Assembly (NCBI RefSeq): GCF_000143765.1
Contig: NZ_GL379771.1
Span: 496,001 to 560,000, forward strand
Length of the DNA stretch: 64,000 bases
Origin: Sphingobacterium spiritivorum ATCC 33861
GTDB taxonomy: Bacteria > Bacteroidota > Bacteroidia > Sphingobacteriales > Sphingobacteriaceae
Direction: 5' to 3'
Below are positions 35,109-43,555 of the stretch, piece after piece. The first letter of the stretch is position 1; every line of letters begins with the position of its first letter. The notes under the pieces were generated by a model, which saw only the letters and a program-made list of their open reading frames with translations, made no database searches and had not been told where the DNA came from. Position numbers and translations under genes: made by a program.

Positions 35109-37025
35109 ATGAAAATTTTAAATTCAGTCAATCAACTGAGCATTGTCCCTCGTTGGATAATTTTTCTTTTTGATATTGCCTGTGCTTCATTTGCCTTCTT
35201 TTTAGCATATTCTGTCTTTTATAACTTCTCTTTGGAAGCATTTTACAGACCTGCACTGGCAATGGAGTTTATGTATTGCATGTCTATTACGGCTGTTGCT
35301 TTTTTGATTTTCAAAACACATACGGGCATTATCCGATACACAAGTGCTGTAGATTCCATCAGATTCTTATCGACAGTATTGTTTATTGTAATTATACTGT
35401 TTGCAATCAAATTATTCCTGATTGCAATGCGTATACCAACGATATTACCGACTAATCTTATTATTCTGTATTCGTTATTCGCTTTTGTCTGTCTCTTCAT
35501 CTACAGAACCTCTATAAAAGTATTTTTTCAATACACCAAAGTGGCACAGGACAGCAAGAAGAATACTCTTGTATTCGGCGCGGGCGACTTAGGTATCGCT
35601 GTCAAAAGAACGATGGATCATGATCTGAGAGCTGCAAATGCTATTATCGGTTATCTGGATGACAGTGACCAGAAAATCGGAAAATCAATCGATGGTGTCA
35701 AAATTTATTCGCCTGATGATTTGGACAAGCTGATTCCCAAACTGAATGTGGAAGAGCTTATTATTGCATCTCCCAATATACCTGCTACCCGCAAGAATGA
35801 GATCACGGATATTTGTCTGGAGCATAATGTCAATGTATTAACATTACCTCCTGTACAAAAAATTATCAACGGCGATCTTAATCCTAATCAGATTCAAAAA
35901 ATAAAAATAGAAGACCTGCTGGAGCGTGATTCTATCAAGATATCGAATAATAATATTCTGGAGCAATTAAAAGGCAAACGTGTGCTGGTAACCGGAGCTG
36001 CCGGTTCTATAGGAAGCGAAATTTCAAAACAACTGGGAAAATACGACCCGCAAATGATTATTCTTTGTGATCAGGCAGAATCTCCTCTTCATAATTTGCA
36101 ACTGGATCTTCAGGATTTGTATAAAAATCAGATATATCACAGTTTTATAGCAGATGTGAAAAATTACGAACGCATGAAGAATCTGTTCGATACGTTCAAG
36201 CCACATGTTGTATATCACGCTGCAGCATATAAGCATGTCCCTATGATGGAGAACCATCCTATTGAGGGGGTACGAACGAATGTTTTGGGAACATTTAACC
36301 TGGCCAATCTTGCCGTAGATTTCGGGGTTGACAAATTCGTATTTGTATCGACTGACAAAGCGGTCAACCCGACCAATATCATGGGTGCAACGAAAAGAAT
36401 AGCCGAAATATATGTACAATCCCTGAATAATCATCTGGAGAGATCAGAAAAGAAACATACCCGTTTTATTACGACCAGATTTGGGAATGTATTGGGATCT
36501 AATGGTTCCGTTATTCCAAGGTTTAAAGATCAGATCGAAAAAGGGGGCCCTGTAACAGTGACCCATCCGGAGATTACCAGATATTTTATGACTATTCCGG
36601 AAGCCTGTCAGCTGGTTATTGAAGCCGGCAATATGGGTAACGGAGGCGAAATATTTGTATTCGACATGGGAAAATCTGTAAAAATTGTCGAATTGGCTGA
36701 AAAAATGATCAAGTTGTCCGGCTTTGTACCAAATCAGGACATTGAGATAAAGTTTACAGGCCTGCGTCCTGGTGAAAAACTCTACGAAGAGTTGCTGAAT
36801 GATCTGGAAAACACAATGGCTACACATCATGAAAAGATTATGATCGCCAAAGTACGGGAAAATGATTTTGCATTTGTACAAAGCGAGTTAGATACTCTTT
36901 TCACTATCATTAAGACACAAAACGAGACTAATATTGTCAGACAGATGAAGCAAATTGTACCGGAATTCAAAAGTCAGAACTCGATTTATGAGGCATTAGA
37001 CAAAAAGGATATTCAGATTCAATAA
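35109..37025 (+). CDS. membrane-bound UDP-sugar 4,6-dehydratase (CapD/WbpM family)
   Basis: The 638-residue protein starts with four membrane helices (about residues 14-135), then a Rossmann-like segment (FGAGDLGIAVKR) and a C-terminal extended SDR domain with TGAAGSIGSEI. The active-site motif reads VSTDKAVNPTNIMGATKR, with Met where other SDRs have Tyr. This Ser-Met-Lys form is typical of WbpM-like UDP-GlcNAc 4,6-dehydratases. The product is a precursor of deoxy-amino sugars for capsule or O-antigen. No other glycan biosynthesis genes are nearby. Confidence 0.92.
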   Translation: MKILNSVNQLSIVPRWIIFLFDIACASFAFFLAYSVFYNFSLEAFYRPALAMEFMYCMSITAVAFLIFKTHTGIIRYTSAVDSIRFLSTVLFIVIILFAIKLFLIAMRIPTILPTNLIILYSLFAFVCLFIYRTSIKVFFQYTKVAQDSKKNTLVFGAGDLGIAVKRTMDHDLRAANAIIGYLDDSDQKIGKSIDGVKIYSPDDLDKLIPKLNVEELIIASPNIPATRKNEITDICLEHNVNVLTLPPVQKIINGDLNPNQIQKIKIEDLLERDSIKISNNNILEQLKGKRVLVTGAAGSIGSEISKQLGKYDPQMIILCDQAESPLHNLQLDLQDLYKNQIYHSFIADVKNYERMKNLFDTFKPHVVYHAAAYKHVPMMENHPIEGVRTNVLGTFNLANLAVDFGVDKFVFVSTDKAVNPTNIMGATKRIAEIYVQSLNNHLERSEKKHTRFITTRFGNVLGSNGSVIPRFKDQIEKGGPVTVTHPEITRYFMTIPEACQLVIEAGNMGNGGEIFVFDMGKSVKIVELAEKMIKLSGFVPNQDIEIKFTGLRPGEKLYEELLNDLENTMATHHEKIMIAKVRENDFAFVQSELDTLFTIIKTQNETNIVRQMKQIVPEFKSQNSIYEALDKKDIQIQ

Positions 37026-37059
37026 CTTAATCATCCTTAATAATTTAAATCTAAAACAC

Positions 37060-37089
37060 TTGCAAATAATTTTTAAAAGTGTAATTTTG
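37060..37089 (+). promoter_or_regulatory. promoter of the TPR membrane protein gene
   Basis: TTG (37060-37062), 19 bp, then TAATTTTG (37082-37089). Transcription should begin about 15-20 bp before ATG 37114, which supports that start over upstream in-frame codons. Confidence 0.75.
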
Positions 37090-37113
37090 CGTTCCGAATT
37101 TTATTTTTTGAAA

Positions 37114-37794
37114 ATGTCAAATAATCAAACCCGTGCAGCGGAATCTGCATATAAACCTCAAAAAGGTTCATTTTTCGTTGAAAACCAAAAAAGCCTTACT
37201 TTCATAATTGGAGGTATCCTTGTATTGGTAGTGTTATATTTTGGATATCAAAAACTTTATTTGGCTCCCCGTGCCGAAAAAGCTGCTAACCAGATCTTCA
37301 AAGCAGAAGAATATGCTGCTTCTACAGATGATTCGTTACAGAAAAGAGCAATTTCCGGAGACGGAGCTTATCCGGGATTCAAAGAAATTGCTGAAGAATA
37401 TTCCAACACCAAATCCGCTAATATTGCAAATGCATATCTTGGAGGTTTGTATTTGAGAGAAGGCAAATTTGCTGAAGCGATCGAAGCGCTTGAAAAATAT
37501 TCTGATACAGGCAGTGAGATTCTGGATCCGCTTGTTGTTGGAATGTTAGGAGATGCGTATTCCGAGCAAAAAGACTATAATAAAGCAGCTACTTTCTACA
37601 AAAAAGCAGCAGATAAAGCTGATAACTCATACACAGCTCCTTTATTTCTTAAAAAATTAGGGCTGGTATATGAGCAGTTAAAAGAAAATAAAAAAGCTGA
37701 AGAAGCTTATACCAAGATCAAAAGCAGCTACCCTGAAAGCCAGGAAGCAGCTATGATCGAAGGTCTGATCGCTCGTGTAAAAGCTGAGCAATAA
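37114..37794 (+). CDS. single-pass membrane TPR protein (YfgM-like)
   Basis: From ATG 37114 the product is about 226 residues: a cytoplasmic N-terminus, a membrane helix (about 28-48, LTFIIGGILVLVVLYFGY) and several tetratricopeptide repeats (AEEYSNTKSANIANAYLGGLYLREGKFAEAIEALEKY and two more). The layout matches YfgM/TPR-21 proteins that associate with the Sec machinery and periplasmic chaperones. In-frame codons run 18 further upstream, but a promoter occupies them. A terminator follows before ribH. Confidence 0.85.
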   Translation: MSNNQTRAAESAYKPQKGSFFVENQKSLTFIIGGILVLVVLYFGYQKLYLAPRAEKAANQIFKAEEYAASTDDSLQKRAISGDGAYPGFKEIAEEYSNTKSANIANAYLGGLYLREGKFAEAIEALEKYSDTGSEILDPLVVGMLGDAYSEQKDYNKAATFYKKAADKADNSYTAPLFLKKLGLVYEQLKENKKAEEAYTKIKSSYPESQEAAMIEGLIARVKAEQ

Positions 37795-37822
37795 CAGGCT
37801 TTAACTCCGGTACTAAAAATTT

Positions 37823-37847
37823 AAAGGCTGCTAATAGCAGCCTTTTT
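37823..37847 (+). terminator. terminator between the TPR gene and ribH
   Basis: A 10-bp stem AAAGGCTGCT/AGCAGCCTTT (37823-37832 with 37836-37845) has a 3-nt loop and a T5 tract. Confidence 0.85.
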
Positions 37848-37850
37848 CAT

Positions 37851-37858
37851 TATATTTG
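37851..37858 (+). promoter_or_regulatory. candidate -7 element of ribH
   Basis: TATATTTG lies 8 bp before the ribH ATG and just after the terminator. Transcription would begin at or within a few bases of the start codon, giving a leaderless or near-leaderless message. Confidence 0.5.
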
Positions 37859-37866
37859 TATTTAAT

Positions 37867-38358
37867 ATGGCAAGTAATCTTAAAAACTTATCCGATTTTT
37901 CTCATATACAGGTCGGTGACGCAAAGCAATTTAAATTCGGGATCGTAGTATCTCAGTGGAATGCTCAGGTAACTGGTGCACTCTTAAACGGAGCCGTGGA
38001 AGGACTGTTGAAGCACAATGCTTTGGAAAGCAATATTGAGATTGTAGAAGTACCCGGCAGCTATGAGCTGATCTCCGGTGCGGACATATTATTGAGAAAT
38101 AAAGATTTTGACGCTGTTATCTGCCTGGGATGTGTGATTCAGGGAGAAACCAGACATTTTGATTTTATCTGCGATGCTGTAGCCAATGGTGTGGCTAATG
38201 CCGCTTTAAAATATGGAAAACCGGTTATCTTTGGCGTATTGACCACAGATAATCTTCAGCAAGCTCTGGATCGTGCTGGAGGTATTCATGGTAATAAGGG
38301 CGAAGAAGCTGCGATTACAGCTATCCAGATGGCACATATCAGTGCAAAGTATGCATAG
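37867..38358 (+). CDS. ribH: 6,7-dimethyl-8-ribityllumazine synthase
   Basis: The 163-residue enzyme condenses 5-amino-6-ribitylaminouracil with dihydroxybutanone phosphate in riboflavin synthesis. Diagnostic segments are IVVSQWNAQVTGALLNGA, IVEVPGSYEL, VICLGCVIQGETRHFDFIC with the catalytic His, and FGVLTTDNLQQALDRAGG. Length is typical. It is not linked to other rib genes here, as is usual in Bacteroidota. A small lipoprotein gene follows 21 bp later. Confidence 0.96.
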   Translation: MASNLKNLSDFSHIQVGDAKQFKFGIVVSQWNAQVTGALLNGAVEGLLKHNALESNIEIVEVPGSYELISGADILLRNKDFDAVICLGCVIQGETRHFDFICDAVANGVANAALKYGKPVIFGVLTTDNLQQALDRAGGIHGNKGEEAAITAIQMAHISAKYA

Positions 38359-38379
38359 TGAATTAAAAGATCAGAAACG

Positions 38380-38508
38380 ATGAAACGTTATTTTATTTTA
38401 GCAGTTGGGATTCTGTTTATCGGGTCCACTATACTGTCTTCTTGTTCATCGACACAGCAATGTGCCGCATATAGTTCTTATCCTAAGAAAAAGCACAGAA
38501 CAAGATAA
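38380..38508 (+). CDS. very small lipoprotein (42 residues)
   Basis: The gene encodes 42 residues from ATG 38380 to TAA 38506-38508. It has a lipoprotein signal with Cys22 (ILSSCSS), then a short tail CAAYSSYPKKKHRTR that is strongly basic at the end. An AACGATG context and the ribH gene 21 bp upstream suggest co-transcription. A conserved Cys-Ala-Tyr type tail of this length is seen in small Bacteroidota lipoproteins, so I consider it real, but the function is unknown. Confidence 0.65.
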   Translation: MKRYFILAVGILFIGSTILSSCSSTQQCAAYSSYPKKKHRTR

Positions 38509-38586
38509 TCACCTTGCTGTGGTTATACGGATGTGTTATTAATTGTTACAATGATTGATAACACATCTGCTCAATTTGAATATAAT

Positions 38587-39342
38587 ATGAAAACATTCAG
38601 AATATTATTATACTCCATCTTTCTTTTATCAACTCTATTTCCTAAACATAGCTTCGGACAGGATACTACCCCGACTGTAAATAAACTGTGGGAAGGAATC
38701 GGAGGAAAAAGCAAATGGGATGAAACTCATTTTATTTTATTTTCGGCAGCAGGTAATAATACCTCTACGTTTATTGAAAACCCACGTAAATTTCTGATCA
38801 ACAGACAGAACGGAGACTGCAGATTTGAAGGAGCTACTTCTTCAGGTGATGAGATTACACTCTTATTTAATTACAGAACCAATAAGATACGTAAGTTGTA
38901 TGTCAATGAAGTAGAACAGACTAATCTGGATAATTTTTCAGCTAAAAATTTCCCTTTGATTACAAAGCAGTTTAAACAGGACGTATCGTTGCTTTTTCTG
39001 CCTACTGTATTAGGAAGTAAGCAATTCAAAACCGGAGATGCTCAACAAAAAATAGTGGATGCCGAGAAGCTAACCGTTGTAACAGTCAATTCTACAACAG
39101 ATCTTAATGTAAAGCTGAATGGCAAACTTTTCTTTAATTCTGAAAGCGGTAAAATTCGCCGTTGGGAACTCAGTGCGGAAGATGACAGCGTACAATATCT
39201 GATAGACAACTTTAAGGATATAGGTGACGGGCTGATTCTTCCTACGACTTTCAAATCACTCAACGACAATAGTAAAAGTGTTATATTCAGCACGGTAGCT
39301 GCTTTTGTTGATATGGAATTATCAAAGTTTACAACTCTTTAG
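38587..39342 (+). CDS. exported protein of unknown function
   Basis: From ATG 38587 the product is about 251 residues with a Sec signal peptide (KTFRILLYSIFLLSTLFPKHSFGQ region, cleavage after FGQ). An alternative upstream start (38533) would add 18 residues before the signal and is unlikely. The mature part has alternating strands and a central hydrophobic pattern like lipoprotein-carrier (LolA-like) or outer-membrane-sorting folds, with no catalytic motif seen. It overlaps nothing and is followed after 13 bp by ytxJ. No family is assigned. Confidence 0.75.
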   Translation: MKTFRILLYSIFLLSTLFPKHSFGQDTTPTVNKLWEGIGGKSKWDETHFILFSAAGNNTSTFIENPRKFLINRQNGDCRFEGATSSGDEITLLFNYRTNKIRKLYVNEVEQTNLDNFSAKNFPLITKQFKQDVSLLFLPTVLGSKQFKTGDAQQKIVDAEKLTVVTVNSTTDLNVKLNGKLFFNSESGKIRRWELSAEDDSVQYLIDNFKDIGDGLILPTTFKSLNDNSKSVIFSTVAAFVDMELSKFTTL

Positions 39343-39355
39343 CTTTATTTGTCAT

Positions 39356-39688
39356 ATGAACTGGAAAAACATAACATCAGTAACCCAATTGGACGATATC
39401 ATAGCGGATAATCAGGTCCATGCGATATTCAAACATAGCACACGATGCCCGGTAAGCAGTATGGCCAAAAGATCGCTGGAATTCAATGAAGATTTACTGC
39501 CCGAAGGTGCGAGCATTTTTTATCTGGATCTGATTGCACACCGGGATGTATCTAATGCTATTGCCGAGAAATGGAACATCAGACACGAATCACCTCAGGT
39601 ACTGGTCATAAAAGGAACTGAAGCACTATACAATGCCTCACATGAGAATATTGACATGGCAGATATTGCGAAATTCTTTTCCTCATAA
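39356..39688 (+). CDS. ytxJ: bacillithiol-type monothiol bacilliredoxin YtxJ
   Basis: The 110-residue thioredoxin-fold protein has the family motif FKHSTRCPVSSMAK, a single Cys where thioredoxins have CxxC, and the cis-Pro segment HESPQVLVI. YtxJ proteins remove bacillithiol from S-bacillithiolated proteins, so the host probably makes bacillithiol. The start is ATG 39356 (MNWKNI); frames further up overlap the previous gene. A terminator follows immediately. Confidence 0.9.
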   Translation: MNWKNITSVTQLDDIIADNQVHAIFKHSTRCPVSSMAKRSLEFNEDLLPEGASIFYLDLIAHRDVSNAIAEKWNIRHESPQVLVIKGTEALYNASHENIDMADIAKFFSS

Positions 39689-39717
39689 AAAATGGCTCTT
39701 GTTAAAAGAGCCATTTT
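39689..39717. terminator. bidirectional terminator between ytxJ and the GH20 gene
   Basis: A 12-bp perfect stem AAAATGGCTCTT/AAGAGCCATTTT (39689-39700 with 39706-39717) has a 5-nt loop. It lies between convergent stops at 39688 and 39721. Confidence 0.9.
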
Positions 39718-39720
39718 CAT

Positions 39721-42219
39721 TTAGTAAGTAAACTGGATTACTTTTCCTTCCCGTCCTGTCGAACTAAAAACTCGTAAGGAATATGTTTTTCCCTTCTCCA
39801 GTTTAAGCATTCCATTCTCCACTGTAGCAGCCGTCTTTGTTGGTACTGTACCATCTGTGGTATAGCGAACACTTCCTGTAGGGTATTCTGTATTTATCAA
39901 TGCGTTATTGTTCTCGATCCTGACGCCGACTGCCGGCAGACGATACTGATACCCTCCGTTTAGTTTATCCAGTTTGGGTAATTCTACAGCACCCAGCTTT
40001 TTTGAGAATGAAGCATAATCCTTGTCAAAATCCCTGACATCATAAGTATCCGTCACTTCCCATTTTTTTTCCGGAGACCAGGCTCTTTCCGCTACCGCCA
40101 TAAAACGCGGAAAGATCAGGTATTCCAAATGCGCAGGACTTTCTACTGTCTCGGCCCAAAGAGCTCCCTTCACACCCAGGAAGTTCTTTCTGCCAACTGC
40201 AGTCAGCCTTTCCTTTGGTTTAAAATATGCTGCTCCTTTTGCTTTTCCCTTTGCAATCTCCAGTACATTTAAAAAGAAGTTTTCGGGAGCGAATGAATAG
40301 GCTTCTCTAAGGTTGATATAAGCTGCCCAGTTCAGGCCCGGCTCTTCAAATAACGGTGTCCAGGCCATATCCAGATAGAAGTTACTCGCACTTGCAAATA
40401 TAACTTTATAACCGGCATTAGCTAATTTATAGGCCAGGTCTTCCTGTCCTCCGCCAATAAGATTATTCCATACGTCCAATTGAATACGCTGATCTGCTAA
40501 TTTAGGATTGACTACCATTCCTTTTCCCTCATTATGCATTCCCATTTCTTCCCAGCCTTCCATGATCAATCCCTTTTCATGGACCAGCTTGTTGATCTTG
40601 TTTACGTAATATGGCCAAACCTGATTGACAGATTTAATACCTTCCTGACTCATCAATTCCGCAATTTTCGGAGATTTTTCCCAAACACCGACAGGTACTT
40701 CATCTCCTCCGAGATGAATAGTCTTTAATTCTACTCCGGCAGCTTTATGTATCGCCTTGAGCTCATCCACTACTTTTGCAATAAAAGTATAGGTCGATGG
40801 CAAAGCCGGATTCATTACATTATCGTTCCAGTTTTGGGCAGAATTGTATTCGGATTTATCCTGCAAATCATACAACAGGTATTTTTCAGCTTCTGCCTGA
40901 TTGCCTTGCTTCATGTATTTTTCATAGCGTGCCTGCATAGACTTGATTGCAGCACGTGCATGGCCCGGAGTTTCGATTTCCGGCACCACTGTGATATGTC
41001 TGGCCTTGGCATACTGAAGAATCTCAATGTAATCTTTTGTCGTATAATATTGTCTTCCTTTACCTGCTGCTCCGGATCGGTATGCAGGTTGTAAGGAGCG
41101 TCCATCCGCAAAAGATGCTGACCGCTGACTTCCTACTTCAGTAAGTTCGGGCAATCCCGGAATTTCAATGCGCCAGGCTTCATCTTCCGTAAAGTGAAAA
41201 TGAAAAACATTCAGCTTATACATAGCCATAGCATCCAGCATCTTCAGCACCATATTCTTATCCTGAAAATTACGGGATACGTCCATCATAAATCCGCGAT
41301 ACTTAAACCGGGGTTTATCCTTTACCTGAAGATGTGCCAGAGTTATGCCCACATTATTCGAGACCGGTGGAAGTATGGATTTCAGTGACTGCAATCCATA
41401 GAATGCTCCTGCTGCAGAGGAAGCACGGATCAGGATGCCACTTCCATCGACAGTCAATGTATATTCCTCTTCCTCCATACCCTCTACTTTCTCCAAACGG
41501 ACAACAGCATCATTTCCTGAAGATAGCGAAGACTTATAGCCCAGATTTTTCAAATCGTTAACAAAAAGGTTGCTTTCTGTCCGGAAAGAAGGATCGGCCT
41601 TAACAGTCAGCTTTGAAGGCAAGGCAAATGTTTTATCAGCACTTTTGGTTAAAGATAATGGAGTCGGTAAGATCAGTTGCCCTTGTTGGGTATTGCCCTT
41701 TGTATTGAACTCATATTGCTTACCTAATATCTCCAGCACTTCAGTGTTTGTACGCTTAGGTGCTAACACTTTATATTGAGGGACATCATATATTTTGCCC
41801 TTCTGATTAATGAAATATAATCCTCCCGGAGCCTTACTTGTGTTACGTAACGGAGCAATGGCATCGAAGGATAATATTAAAGAGTCATTCGGATTTATTT
41901 CCTGATAGGAGGACTGAAGAAACTGTAAAGCATAAAGATCCCCGTTGCGATGCTCTATCCTGTAATTTGTATTTCCTTTGTCTTCTTTTACCAAAAACAA
42001 ATAATTGAACATTAAGGTCCAATCCTTAAGATTCACCGGTTTCTTACCAATATTTTTGACAATAAACATGGATCTGGAAGATTCATCAACAGACTTTGCA
42101 TCATCAATCTTCCAATTCACCTGCAAGGCTTTATTTAAAGCAATGTCCTGTGCCTGTGCCTGATAGGAACATCCCATCAATATAGTTACGGCCAGACTTG
42201 CCCAATTTCTATTTCTCAT
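39721..42219 (-). CDS. beta-N-acetylhexosaminidase, glycoside hydrolase family 20
   Basis: The 832-residue exported enzyme has a signal peptide ending near AQAQ, an N-terminal chitobiase-type beta-sandwich (about 25-165), a GH20b domain (about 175-300) and a catalytic barrel (about 305-680). The catalytic pair is Asp506-Glu507 in HLGGDEVPVGVW; other marks are FRGFMMDVSRNFQDK and VVPEIETPGHARAAI. A C-terminal chitobiase-like Ig domain (about 745-832) ends the protein. It removes terminal GlcNAc or GalNAc from glycans or chitin fragments. It resembles the four-domain Serratia chitobiase layout. It is monocistronic. Confidence 0.94.
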   Translation of the reverse strand: MRNRNWASLAVTILMGCSYQAQAQDIALNKALQVNWKIDDAKSVDESSRSMFIVKNIGKKPVNLKDWTLMFNYLFLVKEDKGNTNYRIEHRNGDLYALQFLQSSYQEINPNDSLILSFDAIAPLRNTSKAPGGLYFINQKGKIYDVPQYKVLAPKRTNTEVLEILGKQYEFNTKGNTQQGQLILPTPLSLTKSADKTFALPSKLTVKADPSFRTESNLFVNDLKNLGYKSSLSSGNDAVVRLEKVEGMEEEEYTLTVDGSGILIRASSAAGAFYGLQSLKSILPPVSNNVGITLAHLQVKDKPRFKYRGFMMDVSRNFQDKNMVLKMLDAMAMYKLNVFHFHFTEDEAWRIEIPGLPELTEVGSQRSASFADGRSLQPAYRSGAAGKGRQYYTTKDYIEILQYAKARHITVVPEIETPGHARAAIKSMQARYEKYMKQGNQAEAEKYLLYDLQDKSEYNSAQNWNDNVMNPALPSTYTFIAKVVDELKAIHKAAGVELKTIHLGGDEVPVGVWEKSPKIAELMSQEGIKSVNQVWPYYVNKINKLVHEKGLIMEGWEEMGMHNEGKGMVVNPKLADQRIQLDVWNNLIGGGQEDLAYKLANAGYKVIFASASNFYLDMAWTPLFEEPGLNWAAYINLREAYSFAPENFFLNVLEIAKGKAKGAAYFKPKERLTAVGRKNFLGVKGALWAETVESPAHLEYLIFPRFMAVAERAWSPEKKWEVTDTYDVRDFDKDYASFSKKLGAVELPKLDKLNGGYQYRLPAVGVRIENNNALINTEYPTGSVRYTTDGTVPTKTAATVENGMLKLEKGKTYSLRVFSSTGREGKVIQFTY

Positions 42220-42321
42220 ATTTCTTTATCGCTATGATCATTGATTTTTAACGCATTAAAATACACAAAATTGATTAAAGAGGTCATAATTAAAAAAAAT
42301 AGTGAGATATTTTCAATTTTA

Positions 42322-42353
42322 TTTGGCATAATAAAATGATGTTTCTATATTTG
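42322..42353 (+). promoter_or_regulatory. promoter of tRNA-Glu
   Basis: TTTG (42322-42325), 20 bp, then TATATTTG (42346-42353) fit the Bacteroidota consensus closely. Transcription should start near 42360, about 12 bp before the mature tRNA. Confidence 0.85.
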
Positions 42354-42371
42354 CACACCGAAACACAAAAA

Positions 42372-42443
42372 GGCCCGTTCGTCTAGGGGTTAGGACGCAA
42401 GATTTTCATTCTTGAAACAGGGGTTCGATTCCCCTACGGGCTA
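42372..42443 (+). tRNA. tRNA-Glu (anticodon TTC)
   Basis: A full cloverleaf can be folded: acceptor GGCCCGT/ACGGGCT (first pair G-T), a D arm with AGGGGTTAGGAC, anticodon stem GCAAG/CTTG-type with loop TTTTCAT (anticodon TTC), and T arm GGGGTTCGATTCCCC. The discriminator base is A at 42443; CCA is not encoded. The last 13 bases are inside the 14-bp att repeat, so the 3' end of this copy was supplied or restored by the integrated element. Confidence 0.97.
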
Positions 42444-42444
42444 C
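42431..42444 (+). repeat. attL core (tRNA-Glu 3' end)
   Basis: CCCCTACGGGCTAC forms the 3' end of tRNA-Glu plus one base and is repeated exactly in the same orientation at 60797-60810. Flanking bases differ on both sides, which limits the core to 14 bp. Confidence 0.92.
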
Positions 42445-42454
42445 AAAGTTACGA

Positions 42455-42496
42455 ACAAAACACTTAATTCACAACGAGTTAAGTGTTTTGTTTTTT
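42455..42496 (+). terminator. element-supplied terminator for tRNA-Glu
   Basis: A 13-bp perfect stem (42455-42467 with 42479-42491) has an 11-nt loop and ends in a T tract, about 11 bp past the att core. It replaces the native terminator now found at 60812-60846. Confidence 0.88.
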
Positions 42497-42501
42497 GTAT
42501 T

Positions 42502-42520
42502 GGTACAATATAGGTACAAC
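42502..42520 (+). repeat. candidate integrase arm-type site, left end
   Basis: GGTACAATATAGGTACAAC contains two copies of GGTACAA. A near-identical pair in the same orientation occurs at 60659-60680 near attR. The position 58 bp inside attL fits an integrase or excisionase arm site. Confidence 0.6.
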
Positions 42521-42608
42521 ACGTTGATATTCAGTGAAATATTTTTTACAAACACCTCATTTTCAATTATTTATTGTTTTATTGGGTTGTTTTTTGTATA
42601 TTTAATAT

Positions 42609-43547
42609 GTGAAACATGATATAGTAACTGTTAGTTTTGTACCACTCATAACACTGAACAAAGACCAACATTCAGATTTATACACACTCTCTCAAAAAGT
42701 ATTTTCCGGATTAGATTTATCACAATCAACTATTAAAGATTACAAATACCGTATTGGTCAATTCTTAGACTATGTTAACAGCAGCGGATTTAACCACAAT
42801 ACATTATTAAACTATAAACGGCAATTAATTAAGTGTGATTTTAGTGTATCAACAAAAAACAAATACTTTATTTCCGCAAAGATATTTTTAAGAGAACTGT
42901 ATAGACTGGATTATCTTGAAAAGGATATTACCATAAATGTCAAAGGATTTAAGCAAAACCATCAACATAAAAAAGACGGTCTAAGCGATGACGACATAAG
43001 CATCCTCCAGAACCATTGTAAGACATTACAACCAACTCCCGAAAATTTAAGACTGAAAGCGATCATATCGCTTTTTTTGTTTCAAGGACTTAGGCAGATC
43101 GAAGTTTGCAGACTGGACATAAAAGACATTGACCTAAAAAACAAATGTGCATTTGTACACGGTAAAGGTCGGGACGACAAAGAACTGATTTGGTTACATC
43201 CGTTTACCGTTAAAGCGGTTAAGGAATATTTGAAATGTACCCGTTTTAAAGACGGAGCTTTATTTCGGAGCAATAGTAACTTCTGTAGAAATCACCGATT
43301 GACAACAAAGTCAATACGGACAATTATAAAGGGTCTGTTGAATGATCTTGGTATAGATGGCACTACTCATGGGTTTAGACATTTCTTTACAACCAGACTC
43401 ATTAAAAGTTATAAGGGAGAATTATTAACAGTATCCAAATACACTCGCCATCGAAGCATACAAATGCTTGAAGTATATAATGACGAAGTAATAAGGCAGG
43501 AAGACCTGCCACGGTTCTATGGTGTATTTAACGAACTCAAATTTTAG
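42609..43547 (+). CDS. tyrosine recombinase, XerC/D-like
   Basis: The 312-residue protein has a SAM-like N-terminal core-binding domain (about 35-115) and a complete catalytic domain. The catalytic residues are Arg in FQGLRQIEVCRL, Lys in VHGKGRDDK, HxxR in THGFRHFFTTRL, the second His in YTRHRSIQML and Tyr in EVYNDEV. The start is GTG 42609; the nearby ATG is out of frame. It lies 165 bp inside the left att core and 9 bp before the cysteine peptidase gene. It lacks the N-terminal arm-binding domain of the right-end integrase, so the two proteins may act differently. Confidence 0.9.
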   Translation: MKHDIVTVSFVPLITLNKDQHSDLYTLSQKVFSGLDLSQSTIKDYKYRIGQFLDYVNSSGFNHNTLLNYKRQLIKCDFSVSTKNKYFISAKIFLRELYRLDYLEKDITINVKGFKQNHQHKKDGLSDDDISILQNHCKTLQPTPENLRLKAIISLFLFQGLRQIEVCRLDIKDIDLKNKCAFVHGKGRDDKELIWLHPFTVKAVKEYLKCTRFKDGALFRSNSNFCRNHRLTTKSIRTIIKGLLNDLGIDGTTHGFRHFFTTRLIKSYKGELLTVSKYTRHRSIQMLEVYNDEVIRQEDLPRFYGVFNELKF

Positions 43548-43555
43548 TAATAATA

